DNA of 64,000 nt from Tragulus kanchil (taxonomy: Eukaryota; Chordata; Mammalia; Artiodactyla; Tragulidae). The position numbers and the translations under genes were made by a program. Shown here piece by piece: positions 46,033-58,478 of the stretch (position 1 is the stretch's first letter; the number at the start of each line of letters is the position of its first letter). Under the pieces are notes generated by a model. It made no database searches, had not been told where the DNA came from, and saw only the letters and a list, made by a program, of their open reading frames with translations. The DNA lies in assembly GCA_022376925.1 (NCBI GenBank), contig JAIOJX010000004.1, forward strand, positions 123,343,123-123,407,122. Direction: 5' to 3'.

Positions 46033-46220
46033 GTGAGTTCTGTCCATCTGTCCTGATCCACTTTTCAGTCAAGCAGTAGTAAGCAGCTGTTGGGTCTGGA
46101 GCTCAGAATACAGAACCTTACAGAGGAAGTTTAGATTTTCTCATTGAACGCTGCAGAATTCCAACCCTGAAAAGTTTTTTCAGCCTGGGCATATCAAGGA
46201 GAGTATTTTTCCAAGTGAAG

Positions 46221-48444
46221 TTAGGTTTGGGGGCTTTCGGCAAATTAATACTTTAAATTCTCTGTGACTATTAGCTCAGAAAGGGTTTTTCTTTTCATTC
46301 TCTAAATTTTAATATTAACATTATCTGTATAAGCTCATTTACTCCTGAATGCAATAAAGAATTATGACAGAAAGCAAATACAATACACATTTCCCTAGAG
46401 TAGATAATGTACTATACATGGATTTTAATGTGACCAGAAAGGAAAATTGCATTTTCTGAAAATCACCTCGAGTCTACTCACTGCCTTGATACCCTTGGTC
46501 TTAGTTATTACCATTATCTAGTTTCCAACCCCCACCTGTAATTCCTTGCTACAAATCACAGAACACTTTACTACCTCTTATTTTAAATTGGGGACTAGAA
46601 GGTTATTTTTGGTCAAGGTTTGGCAAGTTTATATAACTTTCAACTGTGAATGACCTCTTTCACTGACAACTATATATGCCTTGAGAAAGTTTAAAAAAAA
46701 AAGGCTCAACAAGGGAGGGGGGATTAAGTTAATCAAGGATGACACACAATTATCCGTGTTCTTTTGGTCAAAATTATTCTGAGTTTGCCTCTATTTTCAG
46801 CTTAAAACTGAATAAACAGACACCAGTTTCTAGGCCCAGACCAGCAGGAAAGCTGACGAATTTCTCCAGAATGACGACTGATACGGAATCAGTTATAACT
46901 GGGGTCAGTTATGAGGCCCCAGGGGAGCCCACAGAGCCAAACCTCAGGCCCAGAAATGTCTGGGCAGCACTGGTCACCCTTGACTCTTTTGCTTTCTTTG
47001 TAGACAGAAATCTGGTGCTTTCCTCTTTATGGTGCATTTGGTAACATTTCCCTGAAGCAGAGAGTCTTACTTAGCTAACACTCTCCACAGAATATGGTGA
47101 ATTAAGGCATAAAAGGAGCATCCTTGGGGAGGAACCACCAATTTATGCCAGCACTGAGAGGGTGCTGATTACACAGCTGGGACCATGAACAAAACTCTGA
47201 CATCTCAGCAAATGGAGGTGTCACCATCAGTTGTCAGTTTCAGTGTCTAAGCTCTCCTCACTGTCTAGACGTGCTGAGCAATGGAGGAAAACAAGTGAAG
47301 AGTGACAGGAATCAGAGAAGCACAGCTCCAGTCTATTAGGTTTGGGGGCTTTCGGCAAATTAATTTAACTCTGTGACTATTAGCTCAGAAAGGGTTTTTC
47401 TTTTCATTCTCTAAATTTTAATATTAACATTATCTGTATAAGCTCATTTACTCCTGAATGCAATAAAGAATTATGACAGAAAGCAAATACAATACACATT
47501 TCCCTAGAGTAGATAATGTACTATACATGGATTTTAATGTGACCAGAAAGGAAAATTGCATTTTCTGAAAATCACCTCGAGTCTACTCACTGCCTTGATA
47601 CCCTTGGTCTTAGTTATTACCATTATCTAGTTTCCAACCCCCACCTGTAATTCCTTGCTACAAATCACAGAACACTTTACTACCTCTTATTTTAAATTGG
47701 GGACTAGAAGGTTATTTTTGGTCAAGGTTTGGCAAGTTTATATAACTTTCAACTGTGAATGACCTCTTTCACTGACAACTATATATGCCTTGAGAAAGTT
47801 TAAAAAAAAAAGGCTCAAAAAGGGAGGGGGGATTAAGTTAATCAAGGATGACACACAATTATCCGTGTTCTTTTGGTCAAAATTATTCTGAGTTTGCCTC
47901 TATTTTCAGCTTAAAACTGAATAAACAGACACCAGTTTCTAGGCCCAGACCAGCAGGAAAGCTGACGAATTTCTCCAGAATGACGACTGATACGGAATCA
48001 GTTATAACTGGGGTCAGTTATGAGGCCCCAGGGGAGCCCACAGAGCCAAACCTCAGGCCCAGAAATGTCTGGGCAGCACTGGTCACCCTTGACTCTTTTG
48101 CTTTCTTTGTAGACAGAAATCTGGTGCTTTCCTCTTTATGGTGCATTTGGTAACATTTCCCTGAAGCAGAGAGTCTTACTTAGCTAACACTCTCCACAGA
48201 ATATGGTGAATTAAGGCATAAAAGGAGCATCCTTGGGGAGGAACCACCAATTTATGCCAGCACTGAGAGGGTGCTGATTACACAGCTGGGACCATGAACA
48301 AAACTCTGACATCTCAGCAAATGGAGGTGTCACCATCAGTTGTCAGTTTCAGTGTCTAAGCTCTCCTCACTGTCTAGACGTGCTGAGCAATGGAGGAAAA
48401 CAAGTGAAGAGTGACAGGAATCAGAGAAGCACAGCTCCAGTCTA
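46221..48444. repeat. Tandem duplication D15
   Basis: The left copy 46221-47335 and right copy 47336-48444 (period 1115, then 1109). Six bases are lost within the first 30 of the right copy ('aattaatttaactctgtg' replaces a longer run), and the rest is nearly identical. It contains a 101-codon open frame (46739-47044, repeated at 47848-48153), with a good 'tgcctctattttcag' acceptor at 46786-46800 but no good donor, so I do not call it a gene. Confidence 0.95.
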
Positions 48445-49121
48445 TCCTGTGGCGGCTTTTAAACGCTGGCATTATAAAATGAATTAGTTACAGCCCCTGG
48501 CCTCAGGAAGCCCACAGTTTCTGGGCAGAGATCAGTAAGAGAAGGAGTTGTTGGCATAGGAGGAGCCATGCAGTAGCCCTTAACAAGCTTCCTGGGGAAG
48601 GCGATTGCTTGGATTGGTGCTGAATTGGGGATAAATAAATAAATGAAAAGGAAAAGAAAAGGCAGTTGGGAGAAGGTACTGCATTACGAGAAGGGTAAGA
48701 CAGGAGCCAGGCATATAGAGAGCCACGATCTGTCGGGAGTGGGTGGAACACAGCTGACCCAGGATGTGCTGAGTGAGGAGAAGCCAGGGCCATGTTGGGG
48801 AGGGTCTTTGCAAAGAACTTAGCTGTGATCCTGCACACACTGGAGAACTACTCCTTTTCTCATGGTGAACCTGCTTAAGAATAAACTGCAATCTATACTT
48901 TCCTATTTACATCCAACCCTGTGCTCAACTTCCCAACTATGGTACATATTCAGTTCTCAGTTTCTCTGTCTGTACAATGGGGACAGTTGCAGTATCTACA
49001 CATGTGAGGTTTAAGCCAGTTAGTATGTGCAATGTATTAAATATGCAGTATAATAAGTGCTTAGTGTTAGATAGTCTTCTTATTATCGCCACCTTTATTA
49101 TTGCTGCCACTACCTTGAAAG

Positions 49122-49247
49122 TAGAGGAGGGCGTGGCAACCCACTCCAGTACTCTTGCCTGGAGAATCCCACGGACAGAGGAGTCTGGTGGGCTACAGTC
49201 CACAGTGTCGCACACAGCCAGACACGGCTGAAGCAACTTAGCACACA
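49122..49247 (+). mobile_element. Bov-tA SINE, 5'-truncated (left D16 copy)
   Basis: 'gaggagggcgtggcaaccca' to 'gcacacagccagacacggct': Bov-A body only, without the tRNA head. Both copies are truncated at the same point, so the truncation is genuine. Confidence 0.9.
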
Positions 49248-50201
49248 CCCTGAAAATAAGGGCTTGTCTTTTCCAACAGAAGAATTTGACAATGTTTCTA
49301 CAGTAGACGTTGTGAGCTTAGGGCTGTGCACTGACGAGGGTATGATGCTGCCCTAAAGACAGTAGGACGTCCCCTACTTAGGTCTTCTTGCGCAGGCTGG
49401 ACACAGGCAGTGGGACACAGGGGAAGCGAGATCAGTGGCGTTGAGGATGGGAATCCACTTATACTAAATGCAATCAATTCCAGTCCTTGTAAGCTGGTGA
49501 ACTGCCTACTGTATCAGTAGAAAAGCTAGCATGGGAGAAAGAACACTCTGCTGAGGATTATGATTCACCCACTGTGCGGCAGTGGCACTTAGAACCAGCC
49601 ATGAGTCGTGCAAACACAAGTAAACCAAGATACGACATATGGCAACCATTTTACATCATGACGGAGACCATAAAGGGACTTGGGTTTTTAAAAATGGTGC
49701 TGAATTGGGGATAAATAAATAAATGAAAAGGAAAAGAAAAGGCAGTTGGGAGAAGGTACTGCATTACGAGAAGGGTAAGACAGGAGCCAGGCATATAGAG
49801 AGCCACGATCTGTCGGGAGTGGGTGGAACACAGCTGACCCAGGATGTGCTGAGTGAGGAGAAGCCAGGGCCATGTTGGGGAGGGTCTTTGCAAAGAACTT
49901 AGCTGTGATCCTGCACACACTGGAGAACTACTCCTTTTCTCATGGTGAACCTGCTTAAGAATAAACTGCAATCTATACTTTCCTATTTACATCCAACCCT
50001 GTGCTCAACTTCCCAACTATGGTACATATTCAGTTCTCAGTTTCTCTGTCTGTACAATGGGGACAGTTGCAGTATCTACACATGTGAGGTTTAAGCCAGT
50101 TAGTATGTGCAATGTATTAAATATGCAGTATAATAAGTGCTTAGTGTTAGATAGTCTTCTTATTATCGCCACCTTTATTATTGCTGCCACTACCTTGAAA
50201 G

Positions 50202-50327
50202 TAGAGGAGGGCGTGGCAACCCACTCCAGTACTCTTGCCTGGAGAATCCCACGGACAGAGGAGTCTGGTGGGCTACAGTCCACAGTGTCGCACACAGCCA
50301 GACACGGCTGAAGCAACTTAGCACACA
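50202..50327 (+). mobile_element. Bov-tA SINE, 5'-truncated (right D16 copy)
   Basis: Copy of 49122-49247 shifted by 1080. Confidence 0.88.
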
Positions 50328-50963
50328 CCCTGAAAATAAGGGCTTGTCTTTTCCAACAGAAGAATTTGACAATGTTTCTACAGTAGACGTTGTGAGCTTA
50401 GGGCTGTGCACTGACGAGGGTATGATGCTGCCCTAAAGACAGTAGGACGTCCCCTACTTAGGTCTTCTTGCGCAGGCTGGACGCAGGCAGTGGGACACAG
50501 GGAAGCGAGATCAGTGGCGTTGAGGATGGGAATCCACTTATACTAAATGCAATCAATTCCAGTCCTTGTAAGCTGGTGAACTGCCTACTGTATCAGTAGA
50601 AAAGCTAGCATGGGAGAAAGAACACTCTGCTGAGGATTATGATTCACCCACTGTGCGGCAGTGGCACTTAGAACCAGCCATGAGTCGTGCAAACACAAGT
50701 AAACCAAGATACGACATATGGCAACCATTTTACATCATGACGGGAGACCATAAAGGGACTTGTATGGTGTCTGCCATAAAATAAAGCATAGATTGATGCC
50801 AGCTACTGTCATCGTAATGAAGATATAACTATCATGAAATCTGCATTTAAAAACTTCCCTCTGATTGCAATAATCAATTTGCATATATCATATATACCAA
50901 ATCATCGTGCTGGACACACACTTGTTCAATATTTTATGTTAATTTTTATCTCATAACGCTGGC

Positions 50964-50979
50964 GGGGGGGGGGGGGGGG
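50964..50979. repeat. G16 homopolymer
   Basis: An unbroken run of sixteen G preceded by 'ggc'. Long G runs are rare in mammalian DNA, hard to sequence and able to form a G-quadruplex, so the length should be treated as approximate. Confidence 0.85.
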
Positions 50980-51619
50980 AAGATTTCCACAGAGAGGTTT
51001 TGCTTTTGCCCTCAGACAGTTAAGTTGTCCTTCACTTTCCAGCCCTAGATACCATTCTTACACCCTTTGCAGTAATTTCTTATTTTCTTATATTCTATGA
51101 CACAGAGCACATTTCTTGAGATGGGTGTTTTTATAACCTCTGTTAGGAGCACTGGGCACGGCACTTTGTAGAAAAAATAAGGCTTGCTAAACAAATGAAG
51201 AAGATGAATTATACATGCTTTAAAGTTTGGCTTTTGGGCTAAATGAGGATCGAAGAAAAACAGTTTATTCTCAGCAAACTGTCTCTCTCTGCAAATCTCA
51301 GGTCTGCTTGACTATTTTTCCTGCCTTTTGGAAGTCTTTTTATCCTTGAGCGTATTCCAGAAATTTCCCCTGCTCGGATTTCAACCTCTAAAGCTCTTCC
51401 CAGATCCACTTCTGCCTTCTGTCCTTTTTTCTCTATTACACTATGATCATCATCACTAAAGAGAATTCAGTTTCAAGTCCTTACGTCCTCCATAGGTGTA
51501 GACTCTTTGCCATAAGGCTCGAGTTGATGCTCACTCTCTGGTCACACTGATGCAATGCCCCAGACCATCCTGACGACTCTGAAGGGACTGGTTGATGGCA
51601 AAGTCAAAAAATGTGGGTG
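50980..51619. other. No feature recognised; weak minus-strand frame
   Basis: A ~65-codon minus-strand frame (about 51242-51460) has an acceptor-like 'gaattctctttag' but no donor. This is within chance expectation for a window of this size. Confidence 0.4.
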
Positions 51620-52075
51620 AGGTGTTTATACCTCATGCGTATTGTGCCCTTAAAATGTACCAGGCACTAGCTTCAAGACACGTTATAAATTTTTTTCCAT
51701 TTTTACAACCACCTTATGAAATAGATATTATTTGTTACATTGTATATGTGAGGGAGGTGTTTCTCTGGTGGCTCAGACTGTAAAGAATCTGCCTACTAAT
51801 CCAGGAGACCCAGGTTCGATCCCTGAGTGAGGAAGATCCCCTTAGAGAAGGAAATGGCTATCCATTCCGGTATTCCCGCCTAAAGAATTCTACGGACAGA
51901 GGAGACTGGAGAGCCACGGTCCATGGGATTGCAAAGAGTCAGACATGATTTGAGTGACTCAACAACAACAACAATGCATGGGGGATCTGAGATTCAAAAG
52001 AGTAACTGAACAAGGCCGCCCAGCAATTACATGTCAGAAGCCCAATCTGGAACCAGAGCCAGGCTCCAACCCCAC
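51620..52075 (-). mobile_element. MIR SINE, diverged, split by Bov-tA
   Basis: 'aaatgtaccaggcactagct', 'aaccaccttatgaaatagat' before the SINE, and 'ctgaacaaggccgcccagca', 'cccaatctggaaccagagcc' after it, form one reverse MIR interrupted at 51756-51973. Confidence 0.7.
51756..51973 (+). mobile_element. Bov-tA SINE with intact B box, (CAA)n tail
   Basis: Forward Bov-tA 'ggtgtttctctggtggctca' with a perfect B box 'ggttcgatccc' at 51813-51823, ending 'ctcaacaacaacaacaa'. Inserted in a MIR. Confidence 0.94.
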
Positions 52076-52230
52076 CCACTCTACTGTTTCCCAAACCTGT
52101 CTCCCCATCGAGATTTACTGTGGCACTCATACTCCTTTACTGAGTACAGTTGATTTAACTGTGGCACTGGACAAACATGTGGATCCCAAGGCTCTGTGCC
52201 AGATCTACAGTCTGGGTCTCTAGGGCCCTG

Positions 52231-52294
52231 GTCAGTTTGTAGGCTTGCAAGGTCCTGTGAATCTGTAGGCTTGCAAGGTCCTGCGAATCTGTAG
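52231..52294. repeat. 26-bp tandem repeat, ~2.5 units
   Basis: The unit 'gtaggcttgcaaggtcctg' plus 'cgaatct' repeats with one C/T variation. A minisatellite seed in otherwise single-copy sequence. Confidence 0.8.
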
Positions 52295-52674
52295 GTGTAC
52301 CTTGCACACCCACCCCCCGTCTAGGTGACTCCTGTGATGTGACACGCTTGGGCAATGATTCACTGGCCAGTACTTCCTTGCTCTGGTCAGTCATGGGGTC
52401 CTCTGTGGAGTGTCCCCATCTGGCGCTCATGACTTGCTAGAGCGCAACCTGATTTATCTGAATGCTCCAAATGTTCTGGAAAGGTACACTGATGGGCCCA
52501 AGTTGCTGAGGCTCTGGGTAGAAATCCCCAAGGGGTCAGTGCATGAAGGAACCAGGTAGGACGCCCAAGACCCTGGCAGCCAGGCCTCTTCCTTTTCCTC
52601 TGTCATCCAGTGATGTGTGCACAGTAGGTCCCAGGGCTGCAGTTGTCATCCTGGTTATGGCTACCCCCTGGCCC
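52295..52674. other. No feature recognised
   Basis: GC-moderate single-copy sequence. An 87-codon frame starting at 52543 runs into D17 and has a fairly natural composition, but there is no recognisable domain or splice support. Confidence 0.4.
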
Positions 52675-55015
52675 ACTAAGTCCTGGGCCCGAGCACAGGG
52701 ACAATTCCAGGATGGAATTTCACTTCTTTTGTGGCTCACTGGCCAAACTGAATTCCCACCCGTAGTTTCTCCTGAACAAAAGTATGTTATCTCCTACACA
52801 TTATGACTCTTGGCAGCTCTAAAGAAGCCTGTGTAATCTCAATAGGAAATCTCTGAACCTTTCAAACAGACAGCATCACCTCCCCGGATCTCCATGAGGG
52901 AATGTAGTTCTTTTATACTTGAACAGTAAATTGTTGAGCACTTCTATAGGATAATTTAAACAGACCAAAAAAAAAAAAAAAAGGAACTGTGAGATGATGC
53001 TGATGACCCCTTTTAATGCTAAAAAAATAAAAAGAGAACTGCATTACAAACAATCTACAGCAGTTCTGGAGGAGAAACTAGTGTCATGAAAAAGCAGCAC
53101 ACCCTGAAAGAAATCTGCAGCAACCATTTTTGCTGTAAATACTTTGATAGAGTAGCTGGGCCTTGAGGTAAGAAGGAGCAAACGTGCAGTGAGCGATCAG
53201 AGCGGACAGATGTGGAAGTTTCCTAACAGCTTGAAGCTTCACATGTTCCTTTCCTGTTTGGCAGTGCTCTCATGGTGAGTTAAAAAAAAATCCTCCTGAC
53301 AGAAGTTTATGCACGTACCGAGGACATCTGACTGCAATTAAAGCCAGAAACTAGGGCCTGACTTTTCAAATGTAGTTCTTTGGGTGATAAGGCCAGTTAG
53401 GGGTGCAGTGACTTAAGGAGAACACATTAGGGAGGGTGCCTTTGTTTTTTTAAAAGGAGCACTTAATATGCATGCTGAGCTCAGCTGGCTTGCATCTTCC
53501 TTCAGCCAAGCTTCCCAGCAATTCCTCCCAGCCTTCTCTTTCAGCTACTGCAAGAAGAGGGAAACACCATGCCCAGTTAGCCACCCTGAAAGCTTCTTCT
53601 CATCATGAGCACAGCAAGGGTGTCAACACCAGCCGATGGGTGGAAAGCCAGTGTTCTATGCCCTCTGACAGCAGGGACCCAGGGGCATCACAGCCTTGCT
53701 AAGGGGGGAAACCAGGTCGGCACTGCACCATTATCAGTCCCAGGTGGGGGGCCAAAAGGGGGAAGGGCAAAAAAAAGGGGGGGTTTTAAAAGGGCTTGGA
53801 AAGGATAGACAGACTATTAAAAGGTGGAGGGGGTGGAGGCATCTCTTCCTTACTAAGTCCTGGGCCCGAGCACAGGGACAATTCCAGGATGGAATTTCAC
53901 TTCTTTTGTGGCTCACTGGCCAAACTGAATTCCCACCCGTAGTTTCTCCTGAACAAAAGTATGTTATCTCCTACACATTATGACTCTTGGCAGCTCTAAA
54001 GAAGCCTGTGTAATCTCAATAGGAAATCTCTGAACCTTTCAAACAGACAGCATCACCTCCCCGGATCTCCATGAGGGAATGTAGTTCTTTTATACTTGAA
54101 CAGTAAATTGTTGAGCACTTCTATAGGATAATTTAAACAGACCAAAAAAAAAAAAAAGGAACTGTGAGATGATGCTGATGACCCCTTTTAATGCTAAAAA
54201 AATAAAAAGAGAACTGCATTACAAACAATCTACAGCAGTTCTGGAGGAGAAACTAGTGTCATGAAAAAGCAGCACACCCTGAAAGAAATCTGCAGCAACC
54301 ATTTTTGCTGTAAATACTTTGATAGAGTAGCTGGGCCTTGAGGTAAGAAGGAGCAAACGTGCAGTGAGCGATCAGAGCGGACAGATGTGGAAGTTTCCTA
54401 ACAGCTTGAAGCTTCACATGTTCCTTTCCTGTTTGGCAGTGCTCTCATGGTGAGTTAAAAAAAAATCCTCCTGACAGAAGTTTATGCACGTACCGAGGAC
54501 ATCTGACTGCAATTAAAGCCAGAAACTAGGGCCTGACTTTTCAAATGTAGTTCTTTGGGTGATAAGGCCAGTTAGGGGTGCAGTGACTTAAGGAGAACAC
54601 ATTAGGGAGGGTGCCTTTGTTTTTTTAAAAGGAGCACTTAATATGCATGCTGAGCTCAGCTGGCTTGCATCTTCCTTCAGCCAAGCTTCCCAGCAATTCC
54701 TCCCAGCCTTCTCTTTCAGCTACTGCAAGAAGAGGGAAACACCATGCCCAGTTAGCCACCCTGAAAGCTTCTTCTCATCATGAGCACAGCAAGGGTGTCA
54801 ACACCAGCCGATGGGTGGAAAGCCAGTGTTCTATGCCCTCTGACAGCAGGGACCCAGGGGCATCACAGCCTTGCTAAGGGGGAATCCAGGTCGGCACTGC
54901 ACCATTATCAGTCCCAGGTGGCCAGGCAAGGGCACAGGAGTAGGGCTGGAAGGATAGACAGACTATTAAAAGGTAGGGAGGAGGGTGGAGGCATCTCTTC
55001 CCTTACAAGGTTGTC
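52675..55015. repeat. Tandem duplication D17, left-copy end visibly degraded
   Basis: The left copy is 52675-53851 and the right copy 53852-55015 (period ~1177). From 53700 to 53850 the left copy is a distorted version of 54874-55010, with runs of A, G and T stretched ('ggcaaaaaaaaggggggg'-type) and bases dropped, while 'aggatagacagactattaaa' is preserved in both. This is the clearest raw-read-like segment in the window. Confidence 0.96.
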
Positions 55016-55238
55016 TTCGATGTCTCTACTACCTAGGAATCCACTCATTAGAGCAATAGAATCAGAAGATGTAATAAAGTCTAAAGCTCAGAGGGTGACT
55101 CATGGATGGTGTGGTGGACCTGGCACCTCTTCTCAACTCTGTGTTCGGTGACATCATGTCACTAACTTGAAATCAGCCATGGTGGGAATACTTACACCAT
55201 AAAAAGTGGTGCATCCTCCAAATCAAGGCTTCCCACCA

Positions 55239-55264
55239 GGCTTCCCAGTGGCTCAGATGGTAAA
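55239..55264 (+). mobile_element. Head-only Bov-tA fragment flanked by direct repeats
   Basis: Only the first 26 bases of Bov-tA ('ggcttcccagtggctcagat' plus 'ggtaaa') are present, bracketed by 'cttcccacca' at 55229-55238 and 55267-55276. An aborted or recombined insertion, or short-repeat slippage, could produce this. Confidence 0.6.
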
Positions 55265-55400
55265 GTCTTCCCACCATAGTTGGTGGAAATTTTATTCACC
55301 TTTCAAGATGAGTGTGTCTTCTCCGTGACAAATTTTGTATTTGCTCCTGGATGAGATCTGTCTCTCCATTCTTCGTGGTTTCACAAGAACGGCATTTCTT

Positions 55401-55659
55401 TTCTTTTTTTGGACACTTCTATGGGTCTTTCATCATCCATCTTTGTTCTTTTGGCCTGTGTGGGCCTCCCATCACAGTAGCCTCTCTTGCTGCAGAGCAC
55501 TGGCTCTGGGCTCATGTGCTCCAGAGCACTGGCTCGGTGATTGGACACATCGGTCCAGTCGCTCCACAGCACGCGGGATCTTCCCAGGCCAGGGATCGAA
55601 CTGGCGCCCCTTGCACTGCAAGGTGGTGTCTTTACCCACTGGACCACCAGGAGAGCCCA
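55401..55659 (-). mobile_element. CHR-like SINE with 14-bp TSD
   Basis: Reverse element, short form: 'cacttctatgggtctttcat', 'ctctgggctcatgtgctcc', perfect reverse B box 'gggatcgaac', head 'ccaccaggagagccc'. The duplication 'gaacggcatttctt'/'gaatggcatttctt' lies at 55387-55400 and 55660-55673. The 128- and 115-codon frames here are artefacts of this SINE. Confidence 0.95.
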
Positions 55660-55673
55660 GAATGGCATTTCTT

Positions 55674-57094
55674 ATTCTCTGATATCTCAGGTATCTGACT
55701 TGTCCAATGAATGAGGAACCGGATGGATGTTGGATAGCAAGGACCTTGTCTCCTCCTCCTTACCAACCACAGCATTAGCACAGCTCCTTCAATATAGTGA
55801 GTGCTCAATACTCACTCGTGAAATTACTTATAATCTCACTGGGAACTCCTTCAAGAAACATTATGAGGCTTGAATTTAGCAGACATTCTGTGGTCTCTGT
55901 GGAGTTTCAATTTGGAAGATTCGAAAGCACATCATTAGATCTTACAAGTGTCCACCTAGGACTGTGAATGCTTAAACGTGAGGCAAAGTCGGTGTATCTC
56001 AACTCGTTTTCATGTTATCAAAGCACTTAACAGTGTTCAGTGAGGAGAAAAATGAATGAACATAGGATCGTTTCATTTCCTCACCTGCCTTCTTGTCACC
56101 TGGATAGATGAATTTGCTTGGTTTTGGCTATAGCAGTGAGTCAGTCTTTTGAAACCATTTACTAGGCTAAGGCTGATTTTTACAGACTTTCAAGTCCTGG
56201 GCATCAGTTGTTTTGGCAAATTCATGGATCTCCTTGTTGAAACCAGGCAGCATTTCAGAAGCACAGAATGGTAAATGTGTCCTAGGCAAGTATATACTTT
56301 GCCAGAGGTTTTAAGGTATGTTTTTCCTTTCTGGGCAAAGGCAACTTTTATAAACAGGTCGGTCTGAGCTCCTGACACTCTGCTGCTCCTTCCCAAGCTC
56401 TACTTATCAATTTCCATGGAAATTCTCAAAAAGAGCTTATTTTCTTGGGAAGCAGGTAGTTGAGAGGTATTGAGAGATCAGCTTGCAGTGTGTGAGCCCT
56501 TATGATGAGCTAGGTGCTGTCCTGGACATTGGGGATATGACAGGGAGGGGCTCAGAGGGAGGTCTGCCTTTCTGGGTACATAGTCTGTCATGTAGGAGGG
56601 ACTCAAGAAACAGAGAAGCTGAAAGATGAGGCAGGTAGCAGGGGAGGGCTGTGAGATCTGGAGACAGGGGCTGTTTGAGACCTGAATGCATCATGAAAGA
56701 GTACATATGCTAAGATGGGCTAGGAGGCCAGAAAGGAGGTTGGTAGGGGAGGAACAAGGGGAGACAAGGAACAGAGAGAGAGAGTGAAGAAGGATTTGAG
56801 GTTATGGAGTGCCAGGGGCCAGATCTGGTACCATTTTGCAGGCCAGGGTGAGGCTGTGTGGACTGCTCACCACGCCGCCAGGTTCCATAAAAGGTGCCCC
56901 AGAGAGTTGAACCTGTTATTGCTGTCACATCTGTCTCTTTATGCTCTGTCCTCCCCACCTGACTCTTTCTCTGCAATAGTTGGGAACTGGGAGGTGCTGG
57001 TACTGGGTCCTGAGGCTTTTTGGTGTATGGCTTTAATTCACTAAGTAACTTTTATCCCACTGTACTTTGTATGGGGTACAGACACAAGCCTGAG
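55674..57094. other. Mostly unrecognised; possible ancient LINE trace at 56490-56900
   Basis: The stretch near 56490 ('gatgagctaggtgctgtcct') may be a remnant of an old L2-age repeat, and 55750-55830 may be a MIR/L2 end. No gene signal. Confidence 0.35.
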
Positions 57095-57180
57095 GGCCAT
57101 TTGTTTGTGGAAGAGACACTTATTGAGCACCTATTATGCTAAGGCACTATGCTAGGCTTTGGGATATGGTGGTGAACAGA
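57095..57180 (+). mobile_element. Ancient LINE/MIR-age fragment
   Basis: 'cttattgagcacctattatg' and 'ggcactatgctaggctttgg' form the start of a widespread old repeat. The D18 unit starts at its end. Confidence 0.5.
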
Positions 57181-57420
57181 CTACCACAGAACTCAAGGTT
57201 CATTTCTCTCTATTCCCCTCAATAAACCCTTAGTCCCAGACCAAGGCATCTGTTTGCCATTTGGCACATTCTTGATTCTAGGGCTTCACTTACTTTATAT
57301 CATTCTCTTTACTCCTCTGTCCCAGAGGAAAGGATCAGAGGTAATTACCATTATGGAGTGGGGATAGTAATTCAGAAAAGAAACTGATGCATATAAAGTG
57401 CTTCAAAGAATGTCTGGCGC

Positions 57421-57845
57421 AATAAAAGAAGAAATAATGCTATTTGCAGCTACAGGGATGCACCTAGAGGTTATCATGCTAAGTGAGTTAAGTCAGAAAG
57501 ACTAAGACAAACACCATATGTGGAATCTAAAATATGACACAAATGAACACATCTATGAAATGAACAGACTACAGACACAGAGAACAGACTTGTGGATGTC
57601 AAGAGGAGTACATGGGGGGAGGGAAGGATTGGGAGGTCTGGGATTAGCAGATGCAAATTAGTACATATAGGATGGATAAACAATAAGGCCTGACTATACA
57701 GCACTGGGAACTATATTTAATATCCTGTGATAAATCATAATAGAAAATAATATGAAGAATAATATATATGCATATAACTGAGTCACTTGGCTATACAGCA
57801 GAAATTAGCACAATTGGAAATCAATTGTACTTTAATAAAATACAT
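57421..57845 (+). mobile_element. L1 3' end (left D18 copy)
   Basis: 'gctatttgcagctacaggga', 'aacacatctatgaaatgaac', 'tggattgggaggt'-type sequence, 'atcctgtgataaatcataat' and 'caattgtactttaataaaat' give the full order of the artiodactyl L1 3' UTR to its end. It is 5'-truncated. Confidence 0.9.
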
Positions 57846-58478
57846 TTTTTGCAGTAAGTAAGAATTTTTGGTACCTAGGGTTTATGAGTACAGTTGCCTC
57901 TCAGCTAATGGCAGGTATTATACATGCCACTCATAGGATAGTTACGTCCTATGCTGATTCTTGCATTGTTTAGTTTGCATTTATATACTTGCCCCCCTCC
58001 AATTAGATTACAAGTTCCTTGAAGGTAGGAGCCACATTTTATCCTTTTTAACCCTGTGCATATGAGGGCCTCCATTAATATCTGTATTATGATGGCTAGC
58101 TGGTCTTTTGTCCTAACAACCTCTCCTTTTGGTTAGTATTTATGAGATCACTTTTTTTTGTTGTTTGTTAAAGAGTCTTACTGGAAGGTCATAGATACTT
58201 CATAGATACATTTATCACAATTTTAGGTGGTGAACAGACTACCACAGAACTCAAGGTTCATTTCTCTCTATTCCCCTCAATAAACCCTTAGTCCCAGACC
58301 AAGGCATCTGTTTGCCATTTGGCACATTCTTGATTCTAGGGCTTCACTTACTTTATATCATTCTCTTTACTCCTCTGTCCCAGAGGAAAGGATCAGAGGT
58401 AATTACCATTATGGAGTGGGGATAGTAATTCAGAAAAGAAACTGATGCATATAAAGTGCTTCAAAGAATGTCTGGCGC

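Larger units (their letters stand above)
48615..50762. repeat. Tandem duplication D16
   Basis: The left copy is 48615-49694 and the right copy 49695-50762 (period 1080). The last 12 bases of the left copy ('ggtttttaaaaa') match neither flank. There are 1-bp differences near 50484, 50503 and 50743. Confidence 0.95.

Noticed and set aside
52543..52806. Possible retroviral or gene-derived 87-codon frame
   Set aside because: The composition is suggestive, but no motif, LTR, primer-binding site or splice signal is visible, and D17 repeats part of it at a junction.
55312..55698. Open frames of 128 and 115 codons
   Set aside because: Mostly the reverse CHR-like SINE at 55401-55659; no splice or start support.
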